A program made the translations under genes and the position numbers. Below the pieces are notes generated by a model. That model was not told the DNA's origin. It worked only from the letters and a program-made list of their open reading frames with translations, and did no database searches. Of a stretch of DNA of 64,000 bases, positions 11,993 to 23,710 are shown one piece after another; within the stretch, counting starts at the first letter, position 1; the number at the start of each line of letters is the position of its first letter. The DNA comes from Aurifilum marmelostoma. Lineage: Eukaryota; Ascomycota; Sordariomycetes; Diaporthales; Cryphonectriaceae. The stretch is from NCBI GenBank assembly GCA_027559495.1, contig JAMXSV010000005.1, positions 1 to 64,000 of the forward strand, read 5' to 3'.

Positions 11993-12311
11993 ACGACACT
12001 CGTGGTGATCAGGAGACTGAGGTGGGTGAAGGGTATAGGAGAGCAACCAGATCAAGACTGCAGGTTGATCACATCTAGAGGGAGCTGAAAATCGGAAGGC
12101 ACAACAGGAGGCGGGGAACCGGACAGAATTGATTGGAGAGGGGGATGTATCATATTGGTGGTGTACTGCTATTGCGGCGTTAGCATGGGAAGCACATTCT
12201 CGTTTAGCATCTTCCTGTTAGATACGGAAACATGACAAATTTCTCAACACAATGTTCGACCGTATGTTGTTATTATCCTGCGCTAGGTCTTTCCTATCGG
12301 GTTCTTGGGTA
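11993..12311. other. convergent 3' intergenic region
   Basis: Shared 3' region between the Vps3844-like and Ntr2-like genes. No separate element was seen. Confidence 0.5.
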
Positions 12312-13932
12312 TCATTTCTCCATTGCATCATCTTCACCAACGTCTTGCGCTATTCTCGTGGGCGTCCCAAAGCTCTCCAGACCTCGTTCTTCGGGCCGTA
12401 TCTGCCCACCGGGAGCGCCGGGCCGCAGTGGTGACTGTGCCGCCAGGGTCACCGGATCCACCGTGTGCTCCGTCTTGACGCCCATGGCCGACTGGTATTT
12501 CATTCCCGCCTGGTTGAGAACGTCTTGAACCTCACGCTCCCTGTCCAATATTTCTTTCTTCTCCCTCTCGATGCCCTCGATCCGTTTTCGCTTCGCGGCT
12601 ACCTGCTCCTCCATCTCCCTGACCAGCTCCCTCATCCTTGTAAGACTTTCGCCCAGCTCTGGAAGAGGCTTCATCTTCGGGATGACCAGCCTTCCTACCC
12701 CGCCTAGATCTTCCTCATCGGCGAGGCGGTGTAGGCCATCCATGGCTGCCCTCGTCTGCGCGGCCTCATAGGCGGCCTTGCGCTCGGCGTCTGAGTCTGT
12801 ATCTTCATCTTCCGAGGCCCCTTCTGCGGCGTTGATCAACTCCGCCATCTCACGCCTATGTCGTCTCTTGGCCTCCCTCTCCCCACGCTTCCCAAGTTCG
12901 AGTCGTCCATCCTCGACAAACTCGTCGTAGCCCTCACCCAGGTCTTCATCTTCGGCAATAAGTCGGGTGTCATCCTTCTTTTTCTTTGGGAGCAGGGAGA
13001 TGTAGCCGTCATCATCGCCATCGCCATCTGACTTGTACGCATTGCCTTCCTTGGCAAGTCTCGCCCGCCTCTCCTTCTTCTCCCTAACCTCGGCTGCCGA
13101 GGGGATATGTCCAGCTGTAGTACCGGTAGTGGAGAGCGACAGATCCGCCGAAGGAACAAACACGGCGCCTTCCAGCTCTGCATCATCGAGGGACATGGGC
13201 TCTGAATCATCGTCATGGATGCGCAGCTTTTCTAGGTTCTGCGGAGTGTTGGGCGTGGACGACTGTAGCTCCTCGAGATACTCTTTGCTGTAGGATGGCC
13301 GCTCCTGCTCCGCGCCAAAGGACCGCGTAGGCAAGGTTCGACTGGAAGCAGAAGCGCGGGCCGCGCTGTTCTCAGTCGCGCGCTGGGCGAGAGTCGCGGC
13401 GGCCGGGTTCTTTTTGGGAGTAAAGGGCTGGGTGGCATCGGCCGCGTCGGCCGCATCTTCGGTAACGCCGAAAGAGAGGCGAGAGGAAGTGGCCTTCTTC
13501 TTTAATTTAGTGGACCCAGAACGGCTTATGGAGGGGCGTATCACAGCTTGGCCTTCGTCGTCATCCTCGTCTGCGGTCGCGGCGGCCGAGGTCGTCGCGC
13601 CAGACCCGCCATTTTGGTCGTCATCGTTGATGTTAATGCTCCGGCGGAGCGATGAGGATTTGATAGGGCGGCGAGTGAACTTGATGGAGGATGAACTTGT
13701 GTTTGTAGGAGGGGCTATAGAGAGAGAGATGGATCATGCGCATCAGCTTATTTGCCTTGAAAGGGGGGAGAAAGAACATCAGCAAACCGTGCTGGAGTAG
13801 GTGGAAAGGTGCCAGATGCGACTTACCGTCGTTCATGGGTTCATCTTGAGACGGTACGAGAGGTGTCTCGGTAGTGTCCTCGTTCTCCTCTGACACCTGA
13901 ATTTTTCTCGCTTTCCTCTTTGCGCCAAACAT
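12312..13932 (-). CDS. NTR2: Ntr2-like spliceosome disassembly factor
   Basis: Two exons, 13932-13827 and 13714-12312, give 502 residues; the intron runs from GTAAGT to CTATAG in phase 1. The protein is charged and largely disordered: a basic N-terminus (MFGAKRKARKIQV), Ser/Thr-rich stretches and acidic patches (DGDGDDDGYISLLPKKKK). A long coiled-coil then covers roughly residues 370-450 (MRELVREMEEQ, KRIEGIEREKKEIL). The block DDGYISL with its basic follow-up and the LINAAEGASEDED region match the NTR2 (nineteen-complex-related protein 2) family. In yeast Ntr2 works with Ntr1 and the helicase Prp43 to take apart excised lariat-intron spliceosomes in the nucleus. GCFC2/PAXBP1-type proteins are related alternatives. 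It is divergent from SmG. Confidence 0.8.
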
Positions 13933-14175
13933 TGCTCTGACCGTCTTATGGAGGTACTTGTTGTAAATGACCAGGCAAGTTCATCTTCCAAAGTTCAGTC
14001 ACGGTCCATATCACGAGTAGGCAGGCAAGCATGTCTTATCGTAGGCTTATCGGATCTGCCGAAACTTAGCCGACGACTCGTAGTTTTGACCGCGGCGCGT
14101 CTAACATGACGGAGCTTGTTTCCAACGACACATCAGCCAACTCAAAGTCGTCTTCAATACCTGCAGCACGGCAAG
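13933..14175. promoter_or_regulatory. shared divergent promoter of NTR2 and SmG
   Basis: Only 243 nt separate the two start codons, so both promoters must overlap here. A GC-rich patch (CCGCGGCGCG) lies near 14090. No TATA box is evident. Confidence 0.6.
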
Positions 14176-14669
14176 ATGGCTCCCGCTCAGCCAGAATTGA
14201 AAAAGGTACGTCCTGGTGACTCTGAGACCCTTCAAGTCCCCCTTTTTGTGTCATTTGTAGCCTCTGTTCGACCACTGGAAAGGCGTGCATCTCCTGCGCT
14301 TACTTGCCAGGCTCAACTTTTGGCTGTCACAACTTCCAGTCAAACGGCGCGTTGCTAACAGCGACTGCTCTACAGTACCTCGACAAGAGGCTGTTTGTGC
14401 AGCTTAACGGCAGTCGCAAGGTCATCGGTGTTCTGCGCGGCTACGATGTCTTCCTGAACATTGTCCTGGACGAGGCTGTTGAAGAGAAGGATGGCGGCGA
14501 GAAGATTCGGCTTGGCATGGTTGTGCGTACATATGCACTTCTGAATCTACGATGTCAATCTATCTGATAGAAGGCTAATATTTCTGTGCAGGTGATCCGC
14601 GGAAACTCGGTCGTGATGCTGGAGGCTCTTGAGAGAATCGGTGGCGACGACAGGCAACATCGGGGTTAG
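14176..14669 (+). CDS. SMX2: small nuclear ribonucleoprotein SmG
   Basis: Three exons, 14176-14205, 14376-14522 and 14592-14669, give 84 residues; all junctions are GT-AG in phase 0. SmG is one of seven Sm proteins that form the ring around the uridine-rich Sm site of U1, U2, U4 and U5 snRNAs. The Sm1 motif is seen as LFVQLNGSRKVIGVLRG followed by YDVFLNIVLDEA. Sm2 is IRGNSVVMLEAL. The 10-residue first exon and dense small introns are usual for fungal Sm genes. Length is slightly above the typical 75-80 because of the C-terminal GGDDRQHRG tail. The start codons of SmG and Ntr2 are 243 nt apart in divergent orientation. Confidence 0.96.
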
Positions 14670-17156
14670 AGCAGGGGCAGCTAGGGTTCTTGAAGGGGAG
14701 ACCATAACTCCTAGCCCTCTTGGGGCCATCATGGGTCTGCAAGGCGTTGAGTCATCATTAAGTTGATGACACGGTCGTGATTCCGAACCAATAACTTCCG
14801 ATCTCTGGCACGAAGCGGTGCAGCGCGCACCCCAGCATCGAACCCCTCACACGAGAGGGTCAACACGGCCTGAGACGTCCTAACTGCCACCCACTTTCAG
14901 CACAGAGTAGCACCTAGCTCAGGTCCATATTCTTCACGATACCCGTCCGAAATTTCCAAGCTCGGATATCGAAGCTCTATGGCGGAAGAAGATCATCATG
15001 CGGCCTCTGGTGAAGAGCAATTCGCATTGTTGAGCGACAGGGTTATGGGACAACAGTCTATGAGAATGCTTCATTAACAATTGATAAATTTGCCGTAATG
15101 ATTGGTGCTTTTCGGTGCGGTCTGGATGTGACATGCTACTTCTGATCTGCTAGCGTCTCATTTTCGTATCGGAGCAGAGAATATATCCCCAACAGTAACC
15201 CGACTGGGCCAGACCCCAGACTACATACCTGCTTGAGACAAAATGCTGTAGTTAAGTTGATATTATGTTGGGCAGGTCGTTCGTGGTCGACGGCTGCAGG
15301 TAACTCTCTGGTCTTGCCATTGTAGTCTTATCAGAAAGATATGCTCGCCGCTTCCGTCCCAGCCTCGTCATCTTCTTGATAGGATGTGGCGTTCAAGAAA
15401 ATGGCATGGCCTTTTGGTATATAGAAAGCACTACGAACCATCCTCTGCAATTCGTCAAAGGCCTGGTAGTATGCAGACTATCGCCTGTGGAGTGGTAGCT
15501 CAGCTCAGGTCTGGGGTCCTGCAGGCAGGGTCAACTTGGGTGTTCGAAACCACCCCAGATACGGTATTTTTGACGATTTCTATTTCTTTTCGCTCCAGCA
15601 CCACGAGATTTGCATTATACCACACGAAAAGTACATCAAAAAAGAGAGGAAAGAAAGCTCTTTCTAGGCACAGTACACAAAAATAGCAAAAGGCACCCAG
15701 CGAACCTGAGAGTTGGACTCAGATCCTACCGAGAAATACTCCAGCCTGTATCCCGAAGGAGAATCGAGTGGAGGTATTTTTAACCATTGCAAACTACCGT
15801 TAGGCCATCTGCGCCGGTCGACCTGACCTTTCATTATCGGCCGTCAGCATGGCTTGAGCTCGCCGTTATATTCCTGCTATCCTGGCGACGTACCTAGATT
15901 CACTTGCCTGCCATCCATGGGCGCGACCTATCTGGCCCCAGGCACGCTTCCTATTGGAACGTGTGCACTCCCCATCTCGACTTGACCAGTGCTTCAGAGG
16001 CTCCAGCCAATCCACGCCGCCCACGCTGTCCTGCCCTCCTCGGCCCATTGTGCATCATCTTGTGTACTGCTAACCACCAATGTACGTATGTCTTCGCATA
16101 ACGACCCCCTTTAAACACACTCATTTTTGAACACACAGGACTGGAAACTGACTTGAATTTTATTAAAGTTCAGCCGAGTACAATTTCACGAGCCTACCTT
16201 GGACTTTTACACATACAAACCCAACCCGCACCTGAAAGAGGACAGACAATCAAACGAGCTAGGAAGTACCTCCTACTAACGATCTAGATTCAAGATCTTC
16301 TCTGAGGACACAGCCATCTGTACCTTTTCACTGCTTGATTTCCGTCCGACCTCGTCAGCTAACCTGTATTCACCGCGTTGATGCACATTGCCATCGCATC
16401 GTCACCCTCATGGAAGCACGATCAGTCACGGATCATACACAGCGCAGAGTTTCGACCGAATTGATATTGGCGTGAAGTTTATATTCGGCGACAAAAACAA
16501 TTTGAGCCATGGAGGGATTCATTTCCAATGTCTGTTGACACTGTGATACTACAACCAAGAACGATCTCTTCCTCACACATGCCCAACCCGTGTCCATCAA
16601 CTGTAATGGGCTGATGTGGGCCCCAACCACAGGCAAGTACAAAATAACGACGGAGAGCTAGTACACCAGACTTTTGAAAGAATACCAACGAGGTCCTTGA
16701 AAATTATTTCAGCAGGTGATGAGAGTTCTTTTCATTCGCCACAAAGTTCTTTAAGCGCAGTTGAGGTGAGATATAGAGTCTTTAGTACGGCCATATCAGC
16801 CAGGGTGGCATGAGAAATGAAGACACGGATATGGAAAGGGCAGGAGAAAAGGACGAGGGATGACCCAAAACAAGGGTGAAAATGGAGCAGTACACCATCC
16901 TCCACAGCTAGCGGGCCCGGCCACGGGCGACTCGACACCCGCGCCCAGGCTTGAGGTATTCAGGGTCTACTTTGTTTTACTTCCCCCGTTGCTGTTCGCA
17001 CATTGAGGCGAGGGAGACACCATACCATAGGGACGTCCTCAGATGGGTGAGCTATACACTTCTAGTAATCGGCGATACACGCCACAAAACAACTGGCAAC
17101 ATATACTGGCTTGAAACGACTCTTCAAAGGTATTAGTATTCGCCTTACGGTATTAA
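14670..17156. other. long intergenic region with tRNA-like element
   Basis: About 2.5 kb without a supported protein gene; open frames are short and unlike proteins. It holds a Pol III promoter-like element at 15496-15551, listed separately. Confidence 0.5.
15490..15560 (+). other. tRNA-like sequence with A and B boxes (decayed tRNA or tRNA-derived SINE head)
   Basis: TAGCTCAGCTC at 15496-15506 fits the A box at all but the last base. TGTTCGAAACC at 15541-15551 fits the B box at all but the first base. The 34-nt gap is normal for a tRNA. A T-arm-like hairpin (GGGTG / CACCC) can form, but with an 8-nt loop, and there is no acceptor-stem pairing or anticodon stem, so it is not a functional tRNA. 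Confidence 0.4.
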
Positions 17157-18650
17157 CTATGGCTTGGCTATATTCTCATCACTTGTTGCATCGTCTCTCA
17201 AAACCCGCTTCTCCTGGCTCTGCTCCAGCTCTGACAAGACCACCCAAGTTGGGAACACGCTGATCAGAAGAACTCCAAAGTTCACTCCAATGCTGACGAA
17301 ATGATTGACATCTGCCTCAGACTGCATAGCCCACGCGACCGTCTGGCCGAGCGCCTCAAAACCCCGCAGGATGCCCGTGTGCCGCGACACAGAGGACAGG
17401 TCCGTGGTGTACTGCCCGACAAGCCAGTACAGGAACTGCTGGAAGGCCTGCCCGGCAAAGGTCCAGAAGAAGACGAGGGCGTAGGAGGAGTTGAAACCGC
17501 TGGTGAACCAGTCAAAGACGGGACTGGTGGACGCGTCGTAGTACCGTTTCTGGAGGATGATGGACCAGATCCAGGTCCCCGTCAGGACCAGGACGATGGC
17601 TGAGAAGGCGAGTCTTGCGCGGGTCTTGATGTGGATATTCTGGCGGTCGAGGAGCGCGGCGATGAGGAAGGAGCTGAAGATGCCCGCGAAGTTGGTGAAG
17701 AAGGAGGAGAAAGCACGCGCGCGGACGGTGAAGTAGTCTGTGAGCCAGGTGCTGAGGAGGCCGTTGTAGAAGTAGCTGATGAAGAAGGCGGGGAGAAGCA
17801 GGAGGATCCTTCGCGATCGCAACAGGTCGAATACAGCTTTGAACTCGGCTCTGAGGGTGGGTGCCCTGTCGATGACGACCCTGGTCCCGTCCTTGCGCCA
17901 GACCTTCTCGGCTGGGCTCAGGCACAGCGCAATGGGCAGGCCCAGGCACATGATGACAATAAAGGCAATATACGTCGAGGAGCCGACGGAGCCCGAGGTG
18001 GAGGTCTGCGCGTTCAGGCTGAGGTTGATGGCTCCTCCGACGATGGGACCGGCAGCTTTGGCCGTCTGCCAGATGGCCAGGTAGAAGGCCCTGTCGCTCG
18101 GGCTGGGATAGCCAATGATGATGGCAGCCTCAGCTGCCCAGAAGAACCCCGCTGATAGACCGCACAGCGCGCTGCCGAAGAGCATGAACCAGGTCACTGC
18201 TCTGACATTGTTGACGTAGAGTCCAGCGCCGTACAGAGGATAGCCCACGGCGCCGAGAGCCAGGCCGTACCGCAGCCCGATCCTGTTGTTGATGGCCCCA
18301 GCTGCTATGCAGACGACAAAGAAGAGACCATATACCAAGGCGTTGGCCGCAGAGACGGCATATGGCTCTGCAGCCCCTCCAGCGCCCAGGTTGTTCAGTG
18401 CGTCCCACATGCCTGGTGCGGTGAACGAGACACCGCTGGCGACAGCGATCTGGAACGGAACCGAACGGAAGGCCGAGCTCAGCCTCTTGGCTGGCAGCCG
18501 GTCTTGTTCGCTGCTATCTCTGTCACCATCCTGGGTGCTGGACAAGTCGGGATTCGGGGACCCCATCGCAGCGATGGTGGTGGGACAAGTGCCGTAGTCT
18601 CGTGCTGGTGTCAATGTGTTTCTGGCAAGGAGAGAAGTTGAGGGTTCCAT
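17157..18650 (-). CDS. UNC93-like major facilitator superfamily protein
   Basis: A single uninterrupted frame of 497 residues from ATG at 18650. A roughly 65-residue hydrophilic N-terminus is followed by 11-12 hydrophobic segments, starting at VPFQIAVASGVSFTAPGMWDALNN, a pattern typical of the fungal UNC93/DUF895 branch of the MFS (a GxxDALNxLGAGG motif after the first helix). Further signs are FWAAEAAIIIGYPSPSDRAFYL between helices and GPIVGGAINL in the fifth. A cytosolic loop of about 50 residues (KVWRKDGTRVVIDRAP) separates the two six-helix halves. Substrate is unknown; the animal namesake regulates an ion channel or traffics receptors, which does not transfer to fungi. Plasma membrane or vacuole location is an inference. 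Confidence 0.88.
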   Translation of the reverse strand: MEPSTSLLARNTLTPARDYGTCPTTIAAMGSPNPDLSSTQDGDRDSSEQDRLPAKRLSSAFRSVPFQIAVASGVSFTAPGMWDALNNLGAGGAAEPYAVSAANALVYGLFFVVCIAAGAINNRIGLRYGLALGAVGYPLYGAGLYVNNVRAVTWFMLFGSALCGLSAGFFWAAEAAIIIGYPSPSDRAFYLAIWQTAKAAGPIVGGAINLSLNAQTSTSGSVGSSTYIAFIVIMCLGLPIALCLSPAEKVWRKDGTRVVIDRAPTLRAEFKAVFDLLRSRRILLLLPAFFISYFYNGLLSTWLTDYFTVRARAFSSFFTNFAGIFSSFLIAALLDRQNIHIKTRARLAFSAIVLVLTGTWIWSIILQKRYYDASTSPVFDWFTSGFNSSYALVFFWTFAGQAFQQFLYWLVGQYTTDLSSVSRHTGILRGFEALGQTVAWAMQSEADVNHFVSIGVNFGVLLISVFPTWVVLSELEQSQEKRVLRDDATSDENIAKP

Positions 18651-20418
18651 CTAATGGGATATCAAAACGACGAGTTTTGTTTTATACCTCGTTTTCCCTT
18701 TTACTTTCTTTCTTCTCATCTCGGGCCTTTTATTTTCAAACGTAATGCGCGGGACCTTCATGGACCACTTGGGCAAATCATTACGAGATCGCGGAGCAAA
18801 TCCGTGGTACGGGAAGAATTTGTACAATGCTGCGACCGATCACGCAATAGCCTCCATATTTTTCTGAGGCCTGGAGACCCACTCTTTCATGGCACTTTGA
18901 CGTCCAACTTTGGAGATTCGAATAGATCATGGCAATTCTCTGTATACGTGACATTGAGCTTGAGTGTCAATCGCCACAGGGTTCGTGAAAACTTTTCCAT
19001 GAGTGAGACTGGCACCTGGCAACTGTCAGGTGTGTGGTGTATGAAAAGCTGCAAGGTCAAGTCTCGTCAGAACTGCAGGCAATTGCCAATTAAATAATAT
19101 TTTTTTCCGTCTGGCTCGATCCAGATACCTATGGCTCTGTAAGGCTGAATGAACGAGGAGGAATCAGAGAATTTCTTCTACCTAGTACAAGTTGCATGTC
19201 CAATTAGGTATTCACCTGTCGATATAATTATTTGCTCACGACATTTGAGGTTTTCAAACCACCCTGAATTGCCATAATCACATTGATAGAGTAATTATTC
19301 GCACATCAGTGAACACATTTCATATCTCAATGTTGTCTTTTCGAAATTGCAATCAAGCGTCTCTAAGTCATGTATCCGTTCATTGCCATATTTAGATGCT
19401 GTCATCAGGAGTCTCTTGATACGCAATAAGTATAATGAGGTGTCTGTATCTCAGGGAAGTGCCTATGACTGTAGCTCCAGTCAGAAATAATCAATTGCAA
19501 CCACAATTTTATTCCCTTGCTCAAGCCAACTCACTTCTGAATCAAAGTTTGGCAATGCATCCCGGTGCGCAGCATGCAATATATCGAATACACTGTAATA
19601 TGCAACGAGGTGGATGCTCTGATTGGCCTCGTAGGCCTGGAAGAACCCACTGTTTACTGTACATGCTCGGGGTATATAAGGTAGTATATATCTTGCTCGT
19701 CTCTCTTGCTCTCTCTTGTAAAAGATAGATCAGATACACATGAATTTGGCCTCACCAACCCTTGGAATATTTTTCCTGCTCGCCTCATAATACCATCACA
19801 CATGAGGGCCATGATCATGGCACTCTTCGCCCCCCCCCCCACATATTCACGACGAAGACGCGGTTATCTGCAATCACGGTGGTGCCCCCCAATGGTAACC
19901 TTGGGGTGGTGTTGGAATCGAGCGAGCTATTAATATTGCTAAACTCGCAATGCGGCAAATCAATTTGCTGACAGGTTCCCAGGTGGCTGCATGTGCTGCC
20001 TAGCCTAATATCAATATTCTCTGGCTGGGGCTGACAAGCTTGACCATTCTCGGCTGTGGTCAGCCCGGCGCGGCGCAGCAAACTCGGATCCTCCAGGCAG
20101 CACACCTACCACTTTTGCGAAGCACCACACATAAATGGAGTTGTTCAACGCGATAACATTGCGGACCCCCGCAGCTTGTCAACGACGAATCTGGTGTGGT
20201 TTCCCCGAGGCTGACTGCATACATATATAAGACCCATATCGGCACATCTTGTTCAACCTGGGGCACCTTTATGAGTCTCGAACCAAATGTCTCCTTGAGT
20301 GGCCCCCATCCCACCCAGCAGACCCCCTGCGACCGGTCAAAGATATTCTGGCATAAAGCTCTTGTACTCTTCCCGCCCTCGAATCTTCAATCAGTGACCG
20401 ATAAGGTCTCAGTCAGCC
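18651..20418. other. intergenic, AT-rich, with TATA-like boxes
   Basis: No firm gene. TATATAA boxes lie at 19673-19679 and 20224-20230 on the plus strand. Short Cys-containing open frames on the minus strand (19815-20105, 20060-20314) are discussed in the findings. Confidence 0.45.
20224..20230 (+). promoter_or_regulatory. TATA box of the small membrane protein gene
   Basis: TATATAA 189 nt upstream of the ATG at 20419. Motif and spacing are plausible, but the transcript start is unknown. Confidence 0.4.
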
Positions 20419-20883
20419 ATGTCTTCCAGCTGCCTGTACGGCTGCAACACTGACCCTCGCATGCCGCGGTCCCCTCCCATCAACCTGAACCCCGACGCCA
20501 ACATGTCCTCATCAGGCGCGACGATCCAGAACGGCCGCATCACCCGCCACCGCCGCAGACATTTCTTCAGCTTCGAGCTGTACCGCATGTCACGGCTCAT
20601 CCAGCACCCTGAGCAGACGACGTTCCGGGAGCTGTGCATCATCATCCTGGGTCTCTGCGCCTTGTACCACTTTTACTTCACTGGACGTCAGATCCTGGAC
20701 CTCACGGCAGGGAGGGATGTACATGACGTCTGCCACCGGATGAGCTTTGCCGGGTGCGGCTGGAGTCTGCTCTGGAGAGTGTTGTATCTGCTCGGGGACT
20801 GGCTGGGCCGAGTTGTCCCGTGGGGTCTAGTATGTGTGGTGGTGATCTTTTTCGGGGAGGAGCTGTTGAAACGGAAGGGATAG
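20419..20883 (+). CDS. small predicted membrane protein, unknown function
   Basis: An intronless frame of 154 residues with strong G/C at third positions, unlike the surrounding AT-rich DNA, which supports coding. It has a hydrophilic N-terminus with two early Cys, an Arg/His-rich stretch (RITRHRRRHFF), a hydrophobic helix (LCIIILGLCALYHFYF, about residues 73-88) and a second one near the C-terminus (VVPWGLVCVVVIFFG), ending in a basic KRKG. A second in-frame ATG at residue 29 could be the true start. No family is recognised. Two-helix topology with both ends cytosolic is inferred. Confidence 0.6.
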   Translation: MSSSCLYGCNTDPRMPRSPPINLNPDANMSSSGATIQNGRITRHRRRHFFSFELYRMSRLIQHPEQTTFRELCIIILGLCALYHFYFTGRQILDLTAGRDVHDVCHRMSFAGCGWSLLWRVLYLLGDWLGRVVPWGLVCVVVIFFGEELLKRKG

Positions 20884-22869
20884 AATTCAGGCACAGACGC
20901 TCGGTCAATTTGCAGAGAGATTTTTCGACATTCCAGACTTGCACGGGGCTGCTAGGTCGAAACGGAGGGCAGGGTGTAGGGGGACGTCATAGAGAGTCCC
21001 GTGGATATGTGCACATAAACTGTTTACTTAAGCAACAATATAGGCATTGCTGCCCAATTGCACACACCAAGCAAGGAGAAGTGGGACCAGAACATGCTTA
21101 AGTGATCCACCCTTGTCTGTGATCTGACAGAGTGCGCAGTAGGACGATGCTAGGCATTGTGGCCGGATACTCCTAATTCTTGATTGCTATAGTGCGAGTA
21201 GATGCTATTATCAAAGTTCAAAGAAACCCACCGCCATGTCGCATTCGAAGTCGTCATCAAACTATCCAATCCTAGGCTCTGTTGTTTTCCTAATCTATTC
21301 GCCGATCTGTGCACCGATTTGTGGGTGCAGATCGATCTTGACTTGTATAGACCATCTAATAACCCGCACAGACTGGCTGTAATAAAGACACCTGGTGAAA
21401 GCCAATGGTTGCCGATCTGGATGCGTCGGAGTGAATCCTTCGGACTCCTCACAAGCACGACATCGGCCGGTTCAACCATCCCGATAGCCGTCCTGATCAA
21501 CAAGGTAATGTACAACTCGACGGAGTCGCTCGAAATCATAGGATCTCGAGCTGTCACACCTCGAAAAGAGGCGACGGAAAGGGGCTGCAGATGGAAATGC
21601 CCTCCAGTGTGAGAGCGCGGTGTTTGACAGCATAATGAGAACAATTACATACATACTCATCTTACTTTGATCTTGGACATACAGAGTATGGGATATATGA
21701 GGGATGTTTCTCCTGCTGCTCGATGAGGAGATATCCTACAATATAGTCTCATAAAAGAGAAAAGGAGATTACTGAGGCAAGGATCAGTAAATTCACTCGG
21801 CCTTGGCCCTGTCTTGCACCTTGGCCGACACAACTGAAGGAAGCATTTTGACTCATGAAACTCTGAATAGAATTCGGTCCGAATCCCTGTTTCTCCTTTT
21901 GAGCTTGTCCCCTCAATACCCTAAACCCCGCGTATTGTGCTTTAAGGTTCAAGCAGGACACAGCACCAATGTCCGTCCTTGACGCGCGACATCAAGAGCA
22001 GATTGTGTCTTTTGTTGTGAGGCGAAATGCAATTGAAAGCAGACCATAGGACGTACCGAGGGACTTCCACAATAGTCATTACCAGCCAGCGGCTACGAGA
22101 CACCCATCCGGAGAACCCCTGCCCCTTGGCCATCCAATGGAAACAAGAATCACCCTGGTGATAAAGGAATCTTGTGTTTCCGAAGAGAGCGTTGTGCAGT
22201 TCGCCTAAGCGCCTGGTCGAATCCGCCCTCAAGATGTTGGTGGATCACTGCATAAGACGGCCCGTTCGATGTTCCTTCGGCTGCACAAGGTTTGGTTGGG
22301 CCCCCTGTCGTCCCGTGTTCATGTGAGCAAGCTTCACTGCAGGATTCCCAAGCAGCAGCTCGGGAATACGCCCTCATGAACGACCGCGAAGATCGCGACC
22401 CACCGCGGGCCAGGGGTGCTACTGGCCCGGGGACGCTACGTGTGTATGGACGAAATTGCAACAGTCTGGCTTTGGGCTACTGCTGGGAGGAGTTACTCCA
22501 TATGGCTAGGAGCAGGCATGGGGTGATGAAGGAGTTGGGAGGAATTCATGCCTGGTACGGGTACGGGTGAGGCTCAGAACAGAGCCGATCCACTCGGATG
22601 TCAAGACCTCTACAAGGTTTCATGGTATCAGAAATGCTGAAAACAAAACACAGCCACGTGTTGGTGGAAATCAGGGTCAGCAGTCTACCTCGGATGACGT
22701 TTTCACTCCCTCCCTCTTATCGAGAAAATGAACAGTGACCTTTATCGAAACTTCAGCACACAGCCTCGCCGCAGAAGCTGACGAAACAAAGAGAGAAAAA
22801 AAAAGAACCCCCATCAAGACGAGTCCAGAGATACATCACAGACAACATCATCGAGACTCTGAGTCCACA
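20884..22869. other. intergenic, no supported gene
   Basis: Two kb of short open frames on both strands. The longest (minus 21150-21644, plus 21202-21612) overlap each other and show no domain. Confidence 0.45.
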
Positions 22870-23710
22870 ATGGAGACCAGACGTCGAGATCAACCCATGG
22901 CACCAGATCTTACGTCCAGGCTCTCGCAGCAGCCTCAGCCTGTATTACCCTTCATCTTACCCGTACCACTGGGCTCGCTTCCACCTCCAGAACCGTACCT
23001 ATCACTATCTTCGATTCGAGACGAGGTGTCACGCGTCGTAACTCCAGCACCAGACCCGGACCCGTGGATGAGAGAAAGATTACGGCATGCACACACAGCA
23101 TGTCGAGATGAAATGACACGGCACCGTATCTCGTCTCTGACACCCACTACCGAGTTGATGCGACGCCAGAGCCTCGGCGTTCCGGGTACTCGCTTATTGC
23201 CCCCTCCGCATTCCACAGGCAGGATCCTGCGATCAAACAGTTCTCCCGATTTTCACCATGTTTCGAGGAGCTCGAGCGGCAGCGGCAGCAGCAGCACCTC
23301 GCTGGGCATACCACCTGGCGTCGGGCCACACGCCACTTTCCAGGATGATCCGATGCTCAGGGTGCAGGGATCGGAGGTCCGATATATATGCGACCAGTGT
23401 TCACGGACCTTCAGGAACAATGGGGCTCTGAAGAAGCACAAGAGCTCGCATCTGGAGAGAACTTACCGATGCACATGCGGCCTCGCATATACGAGTCTGT
23501 CAGTCCTGCGTGTAAGTTTCGACCCGGACATTGCCATCATATCATAGCGCCCCCGCCGGACTGGACGCTGAGTGTTCTTTACAGAAACATCAAACCCTGA
23601 AAGGATGCGATGCAATACTCCCGGAGTGGGTGAATAGCCGGTCAGCCACCCCAGAGAGAAGAGAGATGCCCGGCTTCAACAAGTTTCGACCTTCACCGCC
23701 ATACACATAA
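22870..23710 (+). CDS. C2H2 zinc-finger protein
   Basis: Two exons, 22870-23511 and 23585-23710, give 255 residues; the 73-nt intron (GTAAGT to TTTACAG) falls inside the second finger. Residues 1-165 are Pro/Ser/Arg-rich and probably disordered, with a poly-Ser/Gly patch (SRSSSGSGSSSTS). Finger 1 at about 172-194 is canonical: C-x2-C-x12-H-x3-H (YICDQCSRTF ... HKSSH). Finger 2 at about 200-222 is irregular: C-x-C (CTCG) at the start, then His and a final Cys (KHQTLKGC). A DNA-binding or regulatory role in the nucleus is inferred from finger 1 only. Without splicing the frame would end 11 codons after the donor, so the intron is needed for finger 2. Confidence 0.8.

Noticed and set aside
21150..21644. 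Overlapping 164- and 136-codon frames on opposite strands
   Set aside because: Neither shows a domain, a signal peptide or coding bias; they mirror each other.
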